Below the pieces are notes generated by a model. It had not been told where the DNA came from. It made no database searches and was given only the letters and a program-made list of their open reading frames with translations. Below, piece after piece: positions 7,417 through 15,555 of a DNA stretch of 64,000 bases; position 1 is the first letter of the stretch; every line of letters begins with the position of its first letter. Made by a program: the position numbers and the translations under genes. The DNA is from Bacteroidales bacterium (lineage in GTDB: Bacteria > Bacteroidota > Bacteroidia > Bacteroidales > Paludibacteraceae), in assembly GCA_015061165.1 (NCBI GenBank), contig SUXC01000001.1:124001-188000 (forward strand), read 5' to 3'.

Positions 7417-8079
7417 TTACTGGTTATTAACGCCTACAAAGTAAATACAATTTTTTCCAAAAGGCGCGAGTAGGCGATTCATCGCACCAAGAGTGGATCC
7501 TGTAGTAACAAAATCATCGAAAACGATGAGATTGTATTCCGGAGGGATATTGCCAGGAGCAAAGTCAACGCCGATGCGCTGCTTTGTTTTGGCAATGGCC
7601 ACATCTTCATGGTAGGGGATATTCAATCGGCGAGCGATATCTTGAGCAACCAGGCATGCAAAATTGCGCTGCTTGTGTCTTCGGCGAGGCGTAGTGACTA
7701 TGGCAAATCCTCCAGCATGGAGGTTTTGACCAAGCACGGAGCCGATAAGATGCGCAACACGCGATGCAAACAAAGGAATTTTCTCATCGTCCTCTTTGAT
7801 TTCTGCCAAGGTAGGACCTTTCACCGATCTACGCCATACTGCCATGACGCGTAAGCCGACCTTGGGAAACATGTGGCAATGTTCTTCAGATAAATCACAT
7901 CGAGCCAATTCTGCACTATTAGCATGCCATGCTTTTCGTGGACCTGCGTCCGCTAATAGATCCTTACGCAAAATTGGCTGATCGATTGAATGCAAAATGT
8001 CGGAGAGCGGAGATGTGTTTATATTCTCCAAACTCTCCGACATTGTTGATACATCCTGTATGGATGGCTCAAACAACAT
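7417..8079 (-). CDS. Phosphoribosyltransferase (ComF-like) encoded in a phage operon
   Basis: Near the C-terminus NLIVFDDFVTTGSTLGAM is the PRPP-binding loop of type I phosphoribosyltransferases (two acidic residues, then TTGST). Upstream, VTTPRRRHKQRNFACLVA resembles the ComF PP-loop region. The N-terminal 60 residues are extra and partly disordered. It starts at an ATG overlapping the stop of the tail-tube-like gene (TAATG). Enzymes of this fold use PRPP and a base or act in uptake. Its place among head genes suggests nucleotide salvage or DNA modification, but the substrate cannot be read from the sequence. Confidence 0.8.
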   Translation of the reverse strand: MLFEPSIQDVSTMSESLENINTSPLSDILHSIDQPILRKDLLADAGPRKAWHANSAELARCDLSEEHCHMFPKVGLRVMAVWRRSVKGPTLAEIKEDDEKIPLFASRVAHLIGSVLGQNLHAGGFAIVTTPRRRHKQRNFACLVAQDIARRLNIPYHEDVAIAKTKQRIGVDFAPGNIPPEYNLIVFDDFVTTGSTLGAMNRLLAPFGKNCIYFVGVNNQ

Positions 8080-8660
8080 TACTCTCCTTCAGTTACAGGT
8101 TCGTTGATGTTACCATCTTCAGTTGGGATAATACCCTCATAGAATGGGGCAGCGATGAGATCTGTGTGCTCCACATTGATAGTGGTATTTGCATTACCAG
8201 TGGATCCTTGACCAAGGTCTTGATTCACGGTGGCTTTACCTTGCCATTTCTCATTACCAATCATGCGGTATTTACCGTTCATGTCTTGAATAAGAACAAC
8301 GACATCACTGTTGTTGAGGTATGCAGAAGCCATCGTTGCTTTATCATCAACACCAGGGTGAACTGCAACCAACTTGTTGAGTTGGGTTTGGCTTGGTGCT
8401 TCTCCTTGAGGCTCAGAAGTAAGGCCTGACTTTTCAGCCAGCACATCAATACAATGGAATACTTTGTCAGCAGCCATCTCAAATGAGCCTTTCAAAACAG
8501 AACTGGTAGGACGACCAAATTCATCTACAGGCAAAGTAGGCCATTGGGTAATGTTTGACTTTGCCGTATAGTACAAACGGCGGCGAATACCAGGATACAC
8601 AGGTTTTCCCTCGCACCAAATAAGGCTACCCATAAGGGGTAAACATGATATTTGTGACAT
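8079..8660 (-). CDS. Probable phage tail-tube or head-decoration protein
   Basis: The C-terminal half reads VVVLIQDMNGKYRMIGNEKW, then a TVNQDLGQGSTG loop and a beta strand ending APFYEG. I associate this pattern with major tail-tube-like structural proteins of Bacteroidales phages. It has 193 residues, no signal peptide and no enzyme motif. It directly follows the major capsid gene with a 69-base gap containing a GC-rich hairpin, and overlaps the PRTase gene at TAATG. A structural protein is likely; the exact part is inferred. Confidence 0.55.
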   Translation of the reverse strand: MSQISCLPLMGSLIWCEGKPVYPGIRRRLYYTAKSNITQWPTLPVDEFGRPTSSVLKGSFEMAADKVFHCIDVLAEKSGLTSEPQGEAPSQTQLNKLVAVHPGVDDKATMASAYLNNSDVVVLIQDMNGKYRMIGNEKWQGKATVNQDLGQGSTGNANTTINVEHTDLIAAPFYEGIIPTEDGNINEPVTEGE

Positions 8661-8671
8661 ATTCAGTTTAA

Positions 8672-8720
8672 TTTAATAGGTTACTTAATAGCACCTCGCC
8701 ACCGCTATAGACAGCGAGGT
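8672..8720 (-). terminator. Hairpin between capsid and tail-tube-like genes
   Basis: GCACCTCGC and GCGAGGTGC flank a 19-base loop containing a further CCGCTATAGACAGCG fold. There is no long T-tract, so it could be a partial terminator or an RNA-processing site that lowers downstream expression relative to capsid. Confidence 0.5.
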
Positions 8721-8729
8721 GCGTTAATT

Positions 8730-9719
8730 TTACTCTTCGCCCTCTGCGGTTGCATCTGTGACTTTCAACTCTACCACGAGCAAGCGGCGAGGATCGATTG
8801 ACTCGAAATCAACACCAAAGAACATGGTAGCCACATAGTCCAAAACGAATGGGGAGTGTTTCTCAATGGTAACATCCTCGTTGTCGCCCAATTGGTCGCA
8901 ACCAATGAGCATATTCTCCTTGGTAGAGATATGGATGTACTTGGATTCAGCTTTGCTGGTCAGAGGAACGATTTGACATTTCTTGTTGGATCCTTCCAAG
9001 TAGATTTGTTCAAATCCTTGCACATACGGAGTAGCACTATGCAATACAGCATACGCATCATTGTATGCATCAAGAACATCTTGAGAAACATACATGAAAG
9101 TTTTTACACCACGCAACTCAGGACGAGCATTGCGGTATGCCTTTTTCAAGACATCCACTGCGTTCTCAGCGGTGATAGCCTCGGTGAGCTTCACATAGTT
9201 CTTCTTCTCAGCAGAGATTGCGCCTGCGGTGATCTCTTTTGCAGTGATGGTATCCCAGCCGTTGAACAATTCAGCAGATGTGGTACCATTGTCCACTCGA
9301 ACAGCAGACCAAAGAACACGGTTGAGGTTCTCGCTCAAGGATTTTGAAATAGAAGCAAGAACTTTTTTAGCGATGTCAGCATTCTTCATGCTCTCGCCTT
9401 TGGTCATGGCGTTTTGACCAATGATGAGAGTAGCAGCCGAGTTAGGCTCGAATGGCTGAACGACAGCACCGAAGAAAGTTTCCAATGTGCGGAAGTCAAG
9501 AACAGCATTCTTTTCGTGCTTCATGTCTGCCTTGTAAGGCGCGAATTGAGCATTGACAGACAATTGCCCAACAGCCTCTTTGTAGCGAATACCAAAGCGA
9601 ACGGTTGCAAAAGGAAGGATCTCTTCCAAGCCAATAATAGGCATCGCAAGAAACTCTTTGCGATATTTAACAGCAGCTGCTTGATAGTCAGCCAACTGTG
9701 GAGAAGTTAATTTTCCCAT
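8730..9719 (-). CDS. Phage major capsid protein
   Basis: The 329-residue protein has the usual size and layout of an HK97-fold capsid protein. It has a helical N-arm (MGKLTSPQLADYQAAAVKY), an E-loop-like segment, and a helical spine with AENAVDVLKKAYRNARPELR followed by the strand KTFMYVSQDVLDAYND. That strand-then-helix signature is typical of this fold in Bacteroidales phages. It is encoded straight after the protease-scaffold gene. The context is strong; the fold is inferred, not aligned. Confidence 0.8.
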   Translation of the reverse strand: MGKLTSPQLADYQAAAVKYRKEFLAMPIIGLEEILPFATVRFGIRYKEAVGQLSVNAQFAPYKADMKHEKNAVLDFRTLETFFGAVVQPFEPNSAATLIIGQNAMTKGESMKNADIAKKVLASISKSLSENLNRVLWSAVRVDNGTTSAELFNGWDTITAKEITAGAISAEKKNYVKLTEAITAENAVDVLKKAYRNARPELRGVKTFMYVSQDVLDAYNDAYAVLHSATPYVQGFEQIYLEGSNKKCQIVPLTSKAESKYIHISTKENMLIGCDQLGDNEDVTIEKHSPFVLDYVATMFFGVDFESIDPRRLLVVELKVTDATAEGEE

Positions 9720-9756
9720 TTTTAGTAATGATTAGATAGTTAATGAATAGTGTTGA

Positions 9757-10104
9757 TTACTTCATCATTTCGCGAGCATTAGCGAAAGCCGCGCAGAGAG
9801 CTTCTACAGGAGATTTCTCTTCATTGCCAGGAGCGTGATGATTGTCATCTACAACATGATCTTGCGTAGCAGCTGGTTTCTCCTTGAGATCTTTAATCTC
9901 TTGTTGAGCAGTAGCAAGCTGCGCTTTAATGGTGGCAATCTCTTGGTCTTTTGCCTCTTGTGCTGTTTGAGCGCTCTTGAGAGCATCTTCGATAGCACCG
10001 AGTTGTGCGTCGTCCAATGGATACTTGCCGTCCTCACTAGCCTCTGGCATAGCGGACTGGATAGCAGTCAGAATAGCTGCTACCATAAGGTAAGTTTTTT
10101 TCAT
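9757..10104 (-). CDS. Possible internal scaffold product of the protease gene
   Basis: An in-frame ATG at 10104 (MKKTYLMVAA) comes right after the linker NQNPTNL and would give a 115-residue protein made of the coiled coil alone. Nested protease/scaffold genes of this type are known in lambda (C/Nu3). The AT-rich, unstructured sequence before this ATG suits initiation in Bacteroidetes. Expression is not proven. Confidence 0.4.
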   Translation of the reverse strand: MKKTYLMVAAILTAIQSAMPEASEDGKYPLDDAQLGAIEDALKSAQTAQEAKDQEIATIKAQLATAQQEIKDLKEKPAATQDHVVDDNHHAPGNEEKSPVEALCAAFANAREMMK

Positions 10105-10854
10105 AAGATTAGTTGGATTTTGATTATTGTCGGGTTGTTCCGATTCTTTTTGTTCTACAGGTTTTGCTTGGGCTGTAAGAGACTCAATACCCTTGGCATT
10201 GAACATCTTTTGGAACAGAGCTGCGAACTTCTCAAAGAAGCTGTCCGCCTCAATGTTCATATCAGGAACGGGCATGCCTTCGCTTGCCATAGCAGTAGCC
10301 ACCGAAGCGGTCAGGCGAACTTGCTCGCCACCTTCTACCACCTCGTCCACGAAGCCCCACTCCAATGCCTCTTGTGCACTGAGCCACTTGTTTTCAGCCA
10401 TCAATGCCTTCAGGTCATCGATAGGCTTCTTGCAACGCTTTGCATACATAGTGGCGATAGTGATGTCAATCTTCTCTGCGTCGGCAGCGAGCTTCTTGTA
10501 CTCCTCTGCCTTGGCAATCAATTCGTCAGCGTTGAGAGCGTCCCACTCGAACACGGTGAACGAACACTTGTGCACCAGGTACAAAGCTGAAGCGTCGATG
10601 CTGATATGCTTTGCGCCCATAGATGAGATGGTAGCCGCACTGGCGTTCATGCCTCGGTAGTGCACATGTACATTGCCATGCGCAGAAAATGCTGAAGAGA
10701 TAGAGAGCGCTTCCTTGACCATACCGCCAAGCGAGTCGATGAGCACATGCACCTCTTGGTCGTGCATGTCGTCCAGTACTTCGTCAACGGTGTGCTGGTT
10801 GAAATTCCAGTAGCCGACCGTACCTTTGAGTTTTAGATCGTATTTCTTTGCCAT
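9757..10854 (-). CDS. Clp-type head maturation protease fused to scaffold
   Basis: The ATG at 10854 (MAKKYDLKL) is preferred over the track start because it lies 28 bases after the promoter element. Residues 1-180 are an S14 ClpP-like protease: DSLGG (oxyanion region), NASAATI with the catalytic Ser, and YLVHKC with the catalytic His. After a disordered linker (about 225-245) the C-terminus is a Gln/Lys/Ala-rich coiled coil typical of scaffolds. Such proteases digest the scaffold and trim capsid during prohead maturation. It is first in the head operon. Confidence 0.85.
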   Translation of the reverse strand: MAKKYDLKLKGTVGYWNFNQHTVDEVLDDMHDQEVHVLIDSLGGMVKEALSISSAFSAHGNVHVHYRGMNASAATISSMGAKHISIDASALYLVHKCSFTVFEWDALNADELIAKAEEYKKLAADAEKIDITIATMYAKRCKKPIDDLKALMAENKWLSAQEALEWGFVDEVVEGGEQVRLTASVATAMASEGMPVPDMNIEADSFFEKFAALFQKMFNAKGIESLTAQAKPVEQKESEQPDNNQNPTNLMKKTYLMVAAILTAIQSAMPEASEDGKYPLDDAQLGAIEDALKSAQTAQEAKDQEIATIKAQLATAQQEIKDLKEKPAATQDHVVDDNHHAPGNEEKSPVEALCAAFANAREMMK

Positions 10855-10881
10855 AGTCGTATGAGTTAAAAATTCCGACTG

Positions 10882-10914
10882 CAAAGGTACAGAGAAGTAC
10901 AGGAGGCTAACAAA
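10882..10914 (-). promoter_or_regulatory. Promoter of the head operon
   Basis: On the minus strand TTTG, 21 bases, TACCTTTG precedes the protease-scaffold start by about 28 bases. Confidence 0.75.
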
Positions 10915-11021
10915 GAGAAATAATGTATAGAGAGGATTGCGCTCGCGCGCGCGTAAGAGGATTGCTCGTGAAGAATTAGAACATGTGATACATTTTCATG
11001 ACATCACGAAAATGGTAGTGA

Positions 11022-11057
11022 CAAAAAAAAGAGAAATGCTATTTTGGGCATTTCTCT
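11022..11057 (-). terminator. Terminator 2 after the lysis genes
   Basis: Read leftwards, AGAGAAATGC pairs with GCATTTCTCT around an 8-base loop and is followed by eight Ts. It backs up the terminator at 11106-11148 and shields the head operon promoter. Confidence 0.85.
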
Positions 11058-11105
11058 AAGTTGAAAAAAAGGACAACCTATGGGTTGAACTTGATGTGAA
11101 TTACA

Positions 11106-11148
11106 AAAAAAATACCGACCATCTTGCAGAAAGTAGCAAAATGGTCGG
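11106..11148 (-). terminator. Terminator 1 after the endolysin gene
   Basis: Read leftwards, CCGACCAT pairs with ATGGTCGG and is followed by a long T-tract. It sits 6 bases past the amidase stop. Confidence 0.8.
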
Positions 11149-11153
11149 ATATT

Positions 11154-11621
11154 CTATGATTGTATAAAACGAAGCAACTCTTGAACATCAAAGCATGGAC
11201 ATGCTTTAGATGCGAACTCATTGTGTCCATGAACGGTAGCATTGGGGAATTTCTCTTTCAATTGTTGCAACAAATGCACCAGGGCATCATGTTGCGCATG
11301 AGTGAGCGTGTCCTTGGGCAAAAGCACAGTCTTGCCGTCTTTGCCTTTGATAGGCTTTCCTTTGGGATCAACGCCATCACGCCAGTAGGCACCCCCAATG
11401 TAGCAAATACCAATGCTATTGCGATTGTGTCCTTGGCAATGCGCGCCTGCCTTGGAAAGAGGGCGACCCTCTTCAATGGTACCGTCTAAGTCAATCACAT
11501 AATGATAGCCTATGTCATTGAAACCCCGTTCTATGTGCCACCTACGAATATCTTCAGCGGTGTCGTTTCGGCCTTCAGGACTAGAAGAACAATGAATAAT
11601 AATTTTGGATATAGAGCGCAT
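11154..11621 (-). CDS. T7-lysozyme-type N-acetylmuramoyl-L-alanine amidase (endolysin)
   Basis: The 155-residue protein has the amidase_2/PGRP fold. KIIIHCSSSPEG holds the first zinc His, GYHYVIDLDG the second region, and VHGHNEFASKACPCFDV the last His and Cys ligands. A Tyr in the expected place and the absence of a signal peptide match phage endolysins, which need a holin to reach peptidoglycan. It is last in a group with the Rz-like gene (2-base gap) and is followed by two terminators. Confidence 0.93.
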   Translation of the reverse strand: MRSISKIIIHCSSSPEGRNDTAEDIRRWHIERGFNDIGYHYVIDLDGTIEEGRPLSKAGAHCQGHNRNSIGICYIGGAYWRDGVDPKGKPIKGKDGKTVLLPKDTLTHAQHDALVHLLQQLKEKFPNATVHGHNEFASKACPCFDVQELLRFIQS

Positions 11622-11623
11622 AA

Positions 11624-12244
11624 TTAAAAATGGCGGAATTTAGATCTGATATTGATTCCCCAGGCTGCGACTTTGGACCAGTTGCGCCAAATAAGCAGCG
11701 CAATGATTAGAATGTTGGCTATGAGCAGCACCCAAAACGCTCTGGTACAGTTACGGTAGAAATCTGGAATGTAGCGGACAGGTTCTTGCAACTCACGTTC
11801 TTTTTCTTCATAGATAGCAATACGCTCGTGCAAACCGCGTATGATAACTTGGAAACTATCTTCCTTGCAGTCCACACTAAGTATTAGTGGCTCATTAGCT
11901 ATAGGTGGAATGGGAAGATTGGTTTTAGATTTTGCAGCTGCTTTCGCACTATCCAATGCTGATTGTAAAGATTGTACTTGTAGCTCAAGATTAATGCGTT
12001 TGCCTTGCTCGGTTGTAAGGGCAACTAAACGAGCATTACCGACACTATCACATTCAATCAGCAGATTAGCGGTAGCCTTATCTCCTGCTACGGTATGAGC
12101 GGAATCAAAACGCTCCCGCTCAACAGAGATGTTAGTGGTGTTGGTTTCAGAGGCAGACTTCAGAGGGCTACACGCCTGCAATAATCCTAAAATTAAAGCT
12201 ACTGCGAGGGCAGCGATGATAACTAAAATGATGTTCTGTTTCAT
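11624..12244 (-). CDS. Rz/spanin-like phage membrane protein
   Basis: An N-terminal membrane segment (residues 4-25) ends in LLQACS, which resembles a lipobox. Next come a long helical, Gln/Ala/Ser-rich periplasmic-type region (about 75-150) and a second membrane segment near 170-190, then a basic tail. Placement just upstream of the endolysin suggests a spanin or other lysis accessory that acts on the outer membrane. The second membrane segment is unusual for a classical spanin, so the assignment is tentative. Confidence 0.5.
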   Translation of the reverse strand: MKQNIILVIIAALAVALILGLLQACSPLKSASETNTTNISVERERFDSAHTVAGDKATANLLIECDSVGNARLVALTTEQGKRINLELQVQSLQSALDSAKAAAKSKTNLPIPPIANEPLILSVDCKEDSFQVIIRGLHERIAIYEEKERELQEPVRYIPDFYRNCTRAFWVLLIANILIIALLIWRNWSKVAAWGINIRSKFRHF

Positions 12245-12248
12245 AATA

Positions 12249-12692
12249 TTATTTTTTACGTTTATTATCTATTTCTCTAGCCTCCTGATATAATTTGAAG
12301 GCAGCATCGCGTTGCTCATCAGTTAAATTAAATGCATTGTTTGATATATATGCATTGAAGATAACTTTATAATAAGCATGTTTGTCATCTAGCAATAGCA
12401 CTAATTTTTCAAGTTGGCGAATATCATCAATAGTAGCACCAATCGCATTAGCAAACTCAGGTACTAAAAATTTACCCACTAGCAAAGGATCTCCGTTTGA
12501 GATTGTGCGCCTTATCATATCTATTGCTGGCTCTAACTTATAGAAGAAAGTACAAATACCGCGCAATGATTGTTCACGGCGCCATTTGTAACCGATTGGA
12601 TTACTTTCCAATATTATAAAATCTTTATCTTTGGAGCGAAATCCCTCCATACCGCTAAAAAATGCGCGACTTCCAACGACTATAGGTTTCAT
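12249..12692 (-). CDS. Nucleotidyltransferase-like phage protein
   Basis: The N-terminus IVVGSRAFFSGMEGFRSKDKDFIILE has the GS...DxD-like layout of the nucleotidyltransferase fold, with one acidic residue of the pair replaced by Lys (KDKDF). The C-terminal half is helical (LLVGKFLVPEFANAIG and then DKHAYYKVIFNAYI). Similar proteins are encoded by other Bacteroidales phages as far as I recall. It could modify a small molecule, RNA or protein, or be an inactive relative. It lies 4 bases after the recombinase and 4 before the Rz-like gene. Confidence 0.5.
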   Translation of the reverse strand: MKPIVVGSRAFFSGMEGFRSKDKDFIILESNPIGYKWRREQSLRGICTFFYKLEPAIDMIRRTISNGDPLLVGKFLVPEFANAIGATIDDIRQLEKLVLLLDDKHAYYKVIFNAYISNNAFNLTDEQRDAAFKLYQEAREIDNKRKK

Positions 12693-12696
12693 ATTT

Positions 12697-13833
12697 TTAT
12701 TTTTTTGTAAGTTTCTTCAAATCATTTGTTATTGCTCGACGGTCTACTTCACTATATATTTGCGTAGTGGTAACTTTTTGATGTCCAAGCAACTTTTGAA
12801 TAGTGGTAATTGGCACATGCTGTTGAACTAACAATGTGCCAAAGGTATGGCGGCTACTATGAAAGGTGATTTTATTATCAACGCCTATCCTATCAAGAAT
12901 AGAGCGTAGAGTGCGATTTACAGCACAATTACTGCCGAGTGATTTGGTTAGAGATGAAATAGTACCATACTTGTTAATAATTTGTAGCAACTTTCCTCCA
13001 AATAATTCATTTATCGGAATATCTACCATATAGCCAGTCTTGCCCATATTTCTTGTTAGCCAACCATTAACTAAATGCTCATCACGCAAAGTAGTAATGT
13101 CAGAAAATCGTAAACCAGTATAACAACCTATAAGAAAAGCATCTCGCACTTTATCTTCATTACCATAGAGAGTAAGGCGCTCCAGCTTGTGCAATTGTTC
13201 AAAAGTCAAATATCCTTTTTTTGATATCATTTGCTGAATTCGAAATCTGTCAAATGGATTTGTACTTATAATATCTCTCTTCTTTGCTTCATTGAGAAGA
13301 GCACGCAGTAAATGAAGGCGGCTTATCCTCGTATTATGGGCGATTCCACTATCGCGGAGCCATTTATCATAAGATACGATATATTGGTAATCAATATCGG
13401 TAATTAGACTACCTTTTCGAAACTTCTCCATATTATTAAGAAGAGTTTGGTAGTTTTGTTTAGTAAGGTGCTTCCTATCGGATTGCTCAACAACTTGTAC
13501 ACCAAACTCTGACATTTTGGCTGCTGGAGAGATGTGTGCACGCACAGCTTCTTTAAGCATCGGAAGATTTACTTCTACACCACGCTTAATGTATTCAAGT
13601 TCAACTTGTTCAATATCTTGAATCATTTTGTACAGGGCGTAGTTTAACCCTTTTGCATTAGGCGTGTTAATAACAGAACCACGATAGAACTGCCCTGGAA
13701 GAAGATAGGTGTGCGTGGTAAAATAAATACGACGCCCAAGTTGTGAGCATTCGATTTCTACTAGTCCCTCTCCTAATCGATTGAGACGGTGGCTTCGGTT
13801 GTAAACCAATTTGTAGCGTACTTTTGTTAGCAT
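12697..13833 (-). CDS. Tyrosine recombinase (integrase or invertase)
   Basis: The 378-residue protein has an N-terminal arm-binding region, a SAM-like core-binding domain (about 100-200) and a catalytic domain. The catalytic residues are visible: TGLRFSD (Arg), HSSRHTF (His-x-x-Arg), LLGHQ (His) and TTQIYSEV (Tyr). It belongs to the Bacteroidetes phage/conjugative transposon type. It is placed in the middle of the prophage between lysis and tail-fibre genes, rather than at an end. Integration is the default role; DNA inversion at the tail-fibre locus is an alternative. Confidence 0.88.
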   Translation of the reverse strand: MLTKVRYKLVYNRSHRLNRLGEGLVEIECSQLGRRIYFTTHTYLLPGQFYRGSVINTPNAKGLNYALYKMIQDIEQVELEYIKRGVEVNLPMLKEAVRAHISPAAKMSEFGVQVVEQSDRKHLTKQNYQTLLNNMEKFRKGSLITDIDYQYIVSYDKWLRDSGIAHNTRISRLHLLRALLNEAKKRDIISTNPFDRFRIQQMISKKGYLTFEQLHKLERLTLYGNEDKVRDAFLIGCYTGLRFSDITTLRDEHLVNGWLTRNMGKTGYMVDIPINELFGGKLLQIINKYGTISSLTKSLGSNCAVNRTLRSILDRIGVDNKITFHSSRHTFGTLLVQQHVPITTIQKLLGHQKVTTTQIYSEVDRRAITNDLKKLTKK

Positions 13834-14010
13834 AGCATAAAATGTTTTTAAGTTGTTTTTATATGAGAAATAATTCTCACAAAATTAACACAAAAAACAC
13901 ACAAATGCAATGTTAACCACCTATAAATTACAAAATTAGTCCATCAGTATGTCAAGGATCAAGAAATATTGTTTGCCTATTGTTGCCATATATGTGCAAT
14001 AATATGAAAA
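13834..14010. other. AT-rich spacer between recombinase and tail fibre
   Basis: A GAGAAATAATTCTC hairpin is seen near 13865-13880. No promoter matching the consensus and no gene is evident. This is a possible place for a recombination site, but none can be shown. Confidence 0.4.
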
Positions 14011-15507
14011 TTATGCAACATCAGCAGGGTTGTAAATTCGTATATTGCCATCTGATTGCATTGCAACAAATTGCGTATAATCAGCACCTGTTGCAACTCC
14101 AAGTGGTTGATACCTATCACCATGAACACCTGCAAAAATATGAATATTAGAAGCATTTTCAGGCAAGCATATATCATGTACACCAGCATCTACATTGATT
14201 CTACTACAACCTTGTGAGAATGACATACGACGACAATTTTGTGAGAATGACATATAATGGCAATTTTGTGAGAATGACATACCCCAACAATCTTGTGAGA
14301 ATGACATATTATTGCAGTATTGTGAGAATGACATATCGTAACAACCTTGTGAGAATGACATACCCCAACAATCTTGTGAGAATGACATCTCGTAACAACC
14401 TTGTGAGAATGACATATTATTGCAGTATTGTGAGAATGACATATTGCCACAGTATTGTGAGAATGACATACTGCCACAATTTTGTGAGAATGTAAGTGCA
14501 TCACATCCTTGGTCTATAGAAATATTATAACAACGGTCTGCCATAATGATATTTCTATTATCAGAACCTATTGAGGAGTGAATGCAGGAAAGAGTCATAT
14601 TTATGCATTCTCCATCAATATGTGTAGAACCTAAAGCACGATATCTTGCATTATTAACAAATAACACTATATTGTTAAGACAAAAACAAGAATTGATATC
14701 ATTGTCAATGGTTTGTATGCAGGTAGCTGGCTTTAAAGACATATTGCCGAAATATCCTTTTTCACCATATCCTTCTCCAATGTTTGAACTATTAAAACCA
14801 ATTAGTGATGCATCAGTAGGAGATGTAGTTCTATCACCCAATGATATGGTGTAACAAAAAATACTATCAGATTCGTCAATAGATAAATTCATCATAGGAG
14901 CATTTATTCCTGCATATGTTCCTTCTATATCGTTGTGCAACCCACATTCATCATAAGTATAATACCTCTTAAATTGTATATTCTTGAAGTCATATGGGAA
15001 ATCATTCCCCCATTCGTCAATAAGGCGATAAATAACGCCAGTACCAGTTGAACTAGCCCACATAAAGCGTGTACTATCATTATTAAGACAGTACCATACT
15101 CGCCAGGCACTAAGATTACTATTTTTGAAATAACTACCTGAATTGCGCGATGTTTTAATAGCTTGAGCTTCTTCAGAAATGGAATTAATAGAAGTAGCCA
15201 TAACCAATAAATCAAATGGATGACCTGCGCTTTGAGCTTCAGGATCATTGGCTACTTTAGTTATATAATCAATAATTCTATACCACGCGCCAGGCACAAG
15301 TTTAGAATTATTGCGTAATTGGACTAGTTGAGAGTATGTTACAGAATGATATAATTGGATATTCGGTATTTCAGAACGAAGATTATCAATATCATTCTGA
15401 ACTTTCTCTAAATTCGCTTTGGCTTGCTTTGCCATTTTATAAGCAACCACTTCCATCCACTCGGATATCTTCTTGGACAGATATGTTTTTGTAACAAGAA
15501 ATATCAT
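14011..15507 (-). CDS. Tail-fibre or adhesin with 9-residue repeats
   Basis: After a helical N-terminus (about residues 20-45) and a 250-residue beta-rich region, the C-terminal part holds eleven tandem 9-residue repeats of the form MSFSQxCxx (about residues 342-440) followed by looser turns. Such short periodic repeats usually build a right-handed beta-helix or beta-solenoid, which suits a trimeric tail fibre. The conserved Cys in every turn is odd for a fibre. The protein ends IRIYNPADVA. It is downstream of two other probable fibre genes, and a small plus-strand RNA gene lies immediately upstream. Confidence 0.6.
   Translation of the reverse strand: MIFLVTKTYLSKKISEWMEVVAYKMAKQAKANLEKVQNDIDNLRSEIPNIQLYHSVTYSQLVQLRNNSKLVPGAWYRIIDYITKVANDPEAQSAGHPFDLLVMATSINSISEEAQAIKTSRNSGSYFKNSNLSAWRVWYCLNNDSTRFMWASSTGTGVIYRLIDEWGNDFPYDFKNIQFKRYYTYDECGLHNDIEGTYAGINAPMMNLSIDESDSIFCYTISLGDRTTSPTDASLIGFNSSNIGEGYGEKGYFGNMSLKPATCIQTIDNDINSCFCLNNIVLFVNNARYRALGSTHIDGECINMTLSCIHSSIGSDNRNIIMADRCYNISIDQGCDALTFSQNCGSMSFSQYCGNMSFSQYCNNMSFSQGCYEMSFSQDCWGMSFSQGCYDMSFSQYCNNMSFSQDCWGMSFSQNCHYMSFSQNCRRMSFSQGCSRINVDAGVHDICLPENASNIHIFAGVHGDRYQPLGVATGADYTQFVAMQSDGNIRIYNPADVA
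14203..14508. repeat. 27-bp tandem coding repeat (11 copies)
   Basis: TTGTGAGAATGACAT (plus strand) recurs every 27 bases from 14212 to 14455, ten times without a change, with an altered eleventh copy at 14482. The 12 bases between cores vary and encode x-Cys-x-x. Confidence 0.95.
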
Positions 15508-15519
15508 TTTAGTAAAAAA

Positions 15520-15551
15520 TTTGGTAATTTCAAAAAAAAGCAGTACCTTTG
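15520..15551 (+). promoter_or_regulatory. Plus-strand promoter in the tail-fibre region
   Basis: TTTG (15520), exactly 20 bases, TACCTTTG (15544-15551) is a full consensus match pointing against the surrounding leftward genes. Confidence 0.8.
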
Positions 15552-15555
15552 CACC

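Noticed and set aside
14203-14508. CRISPR-like regular repeats
   Set aside because: The 27-bp period leaves only 12 bases between cores, the array lies inside one open frame and encodes a regular peptide, and no cas genes are present.
14011-15507. Diversity-generating retroelement target
   Set aside because: Variable codons around invariant cores look suggestive, but there is no reverse transcriptase, template repeat or Avd gene in the window.
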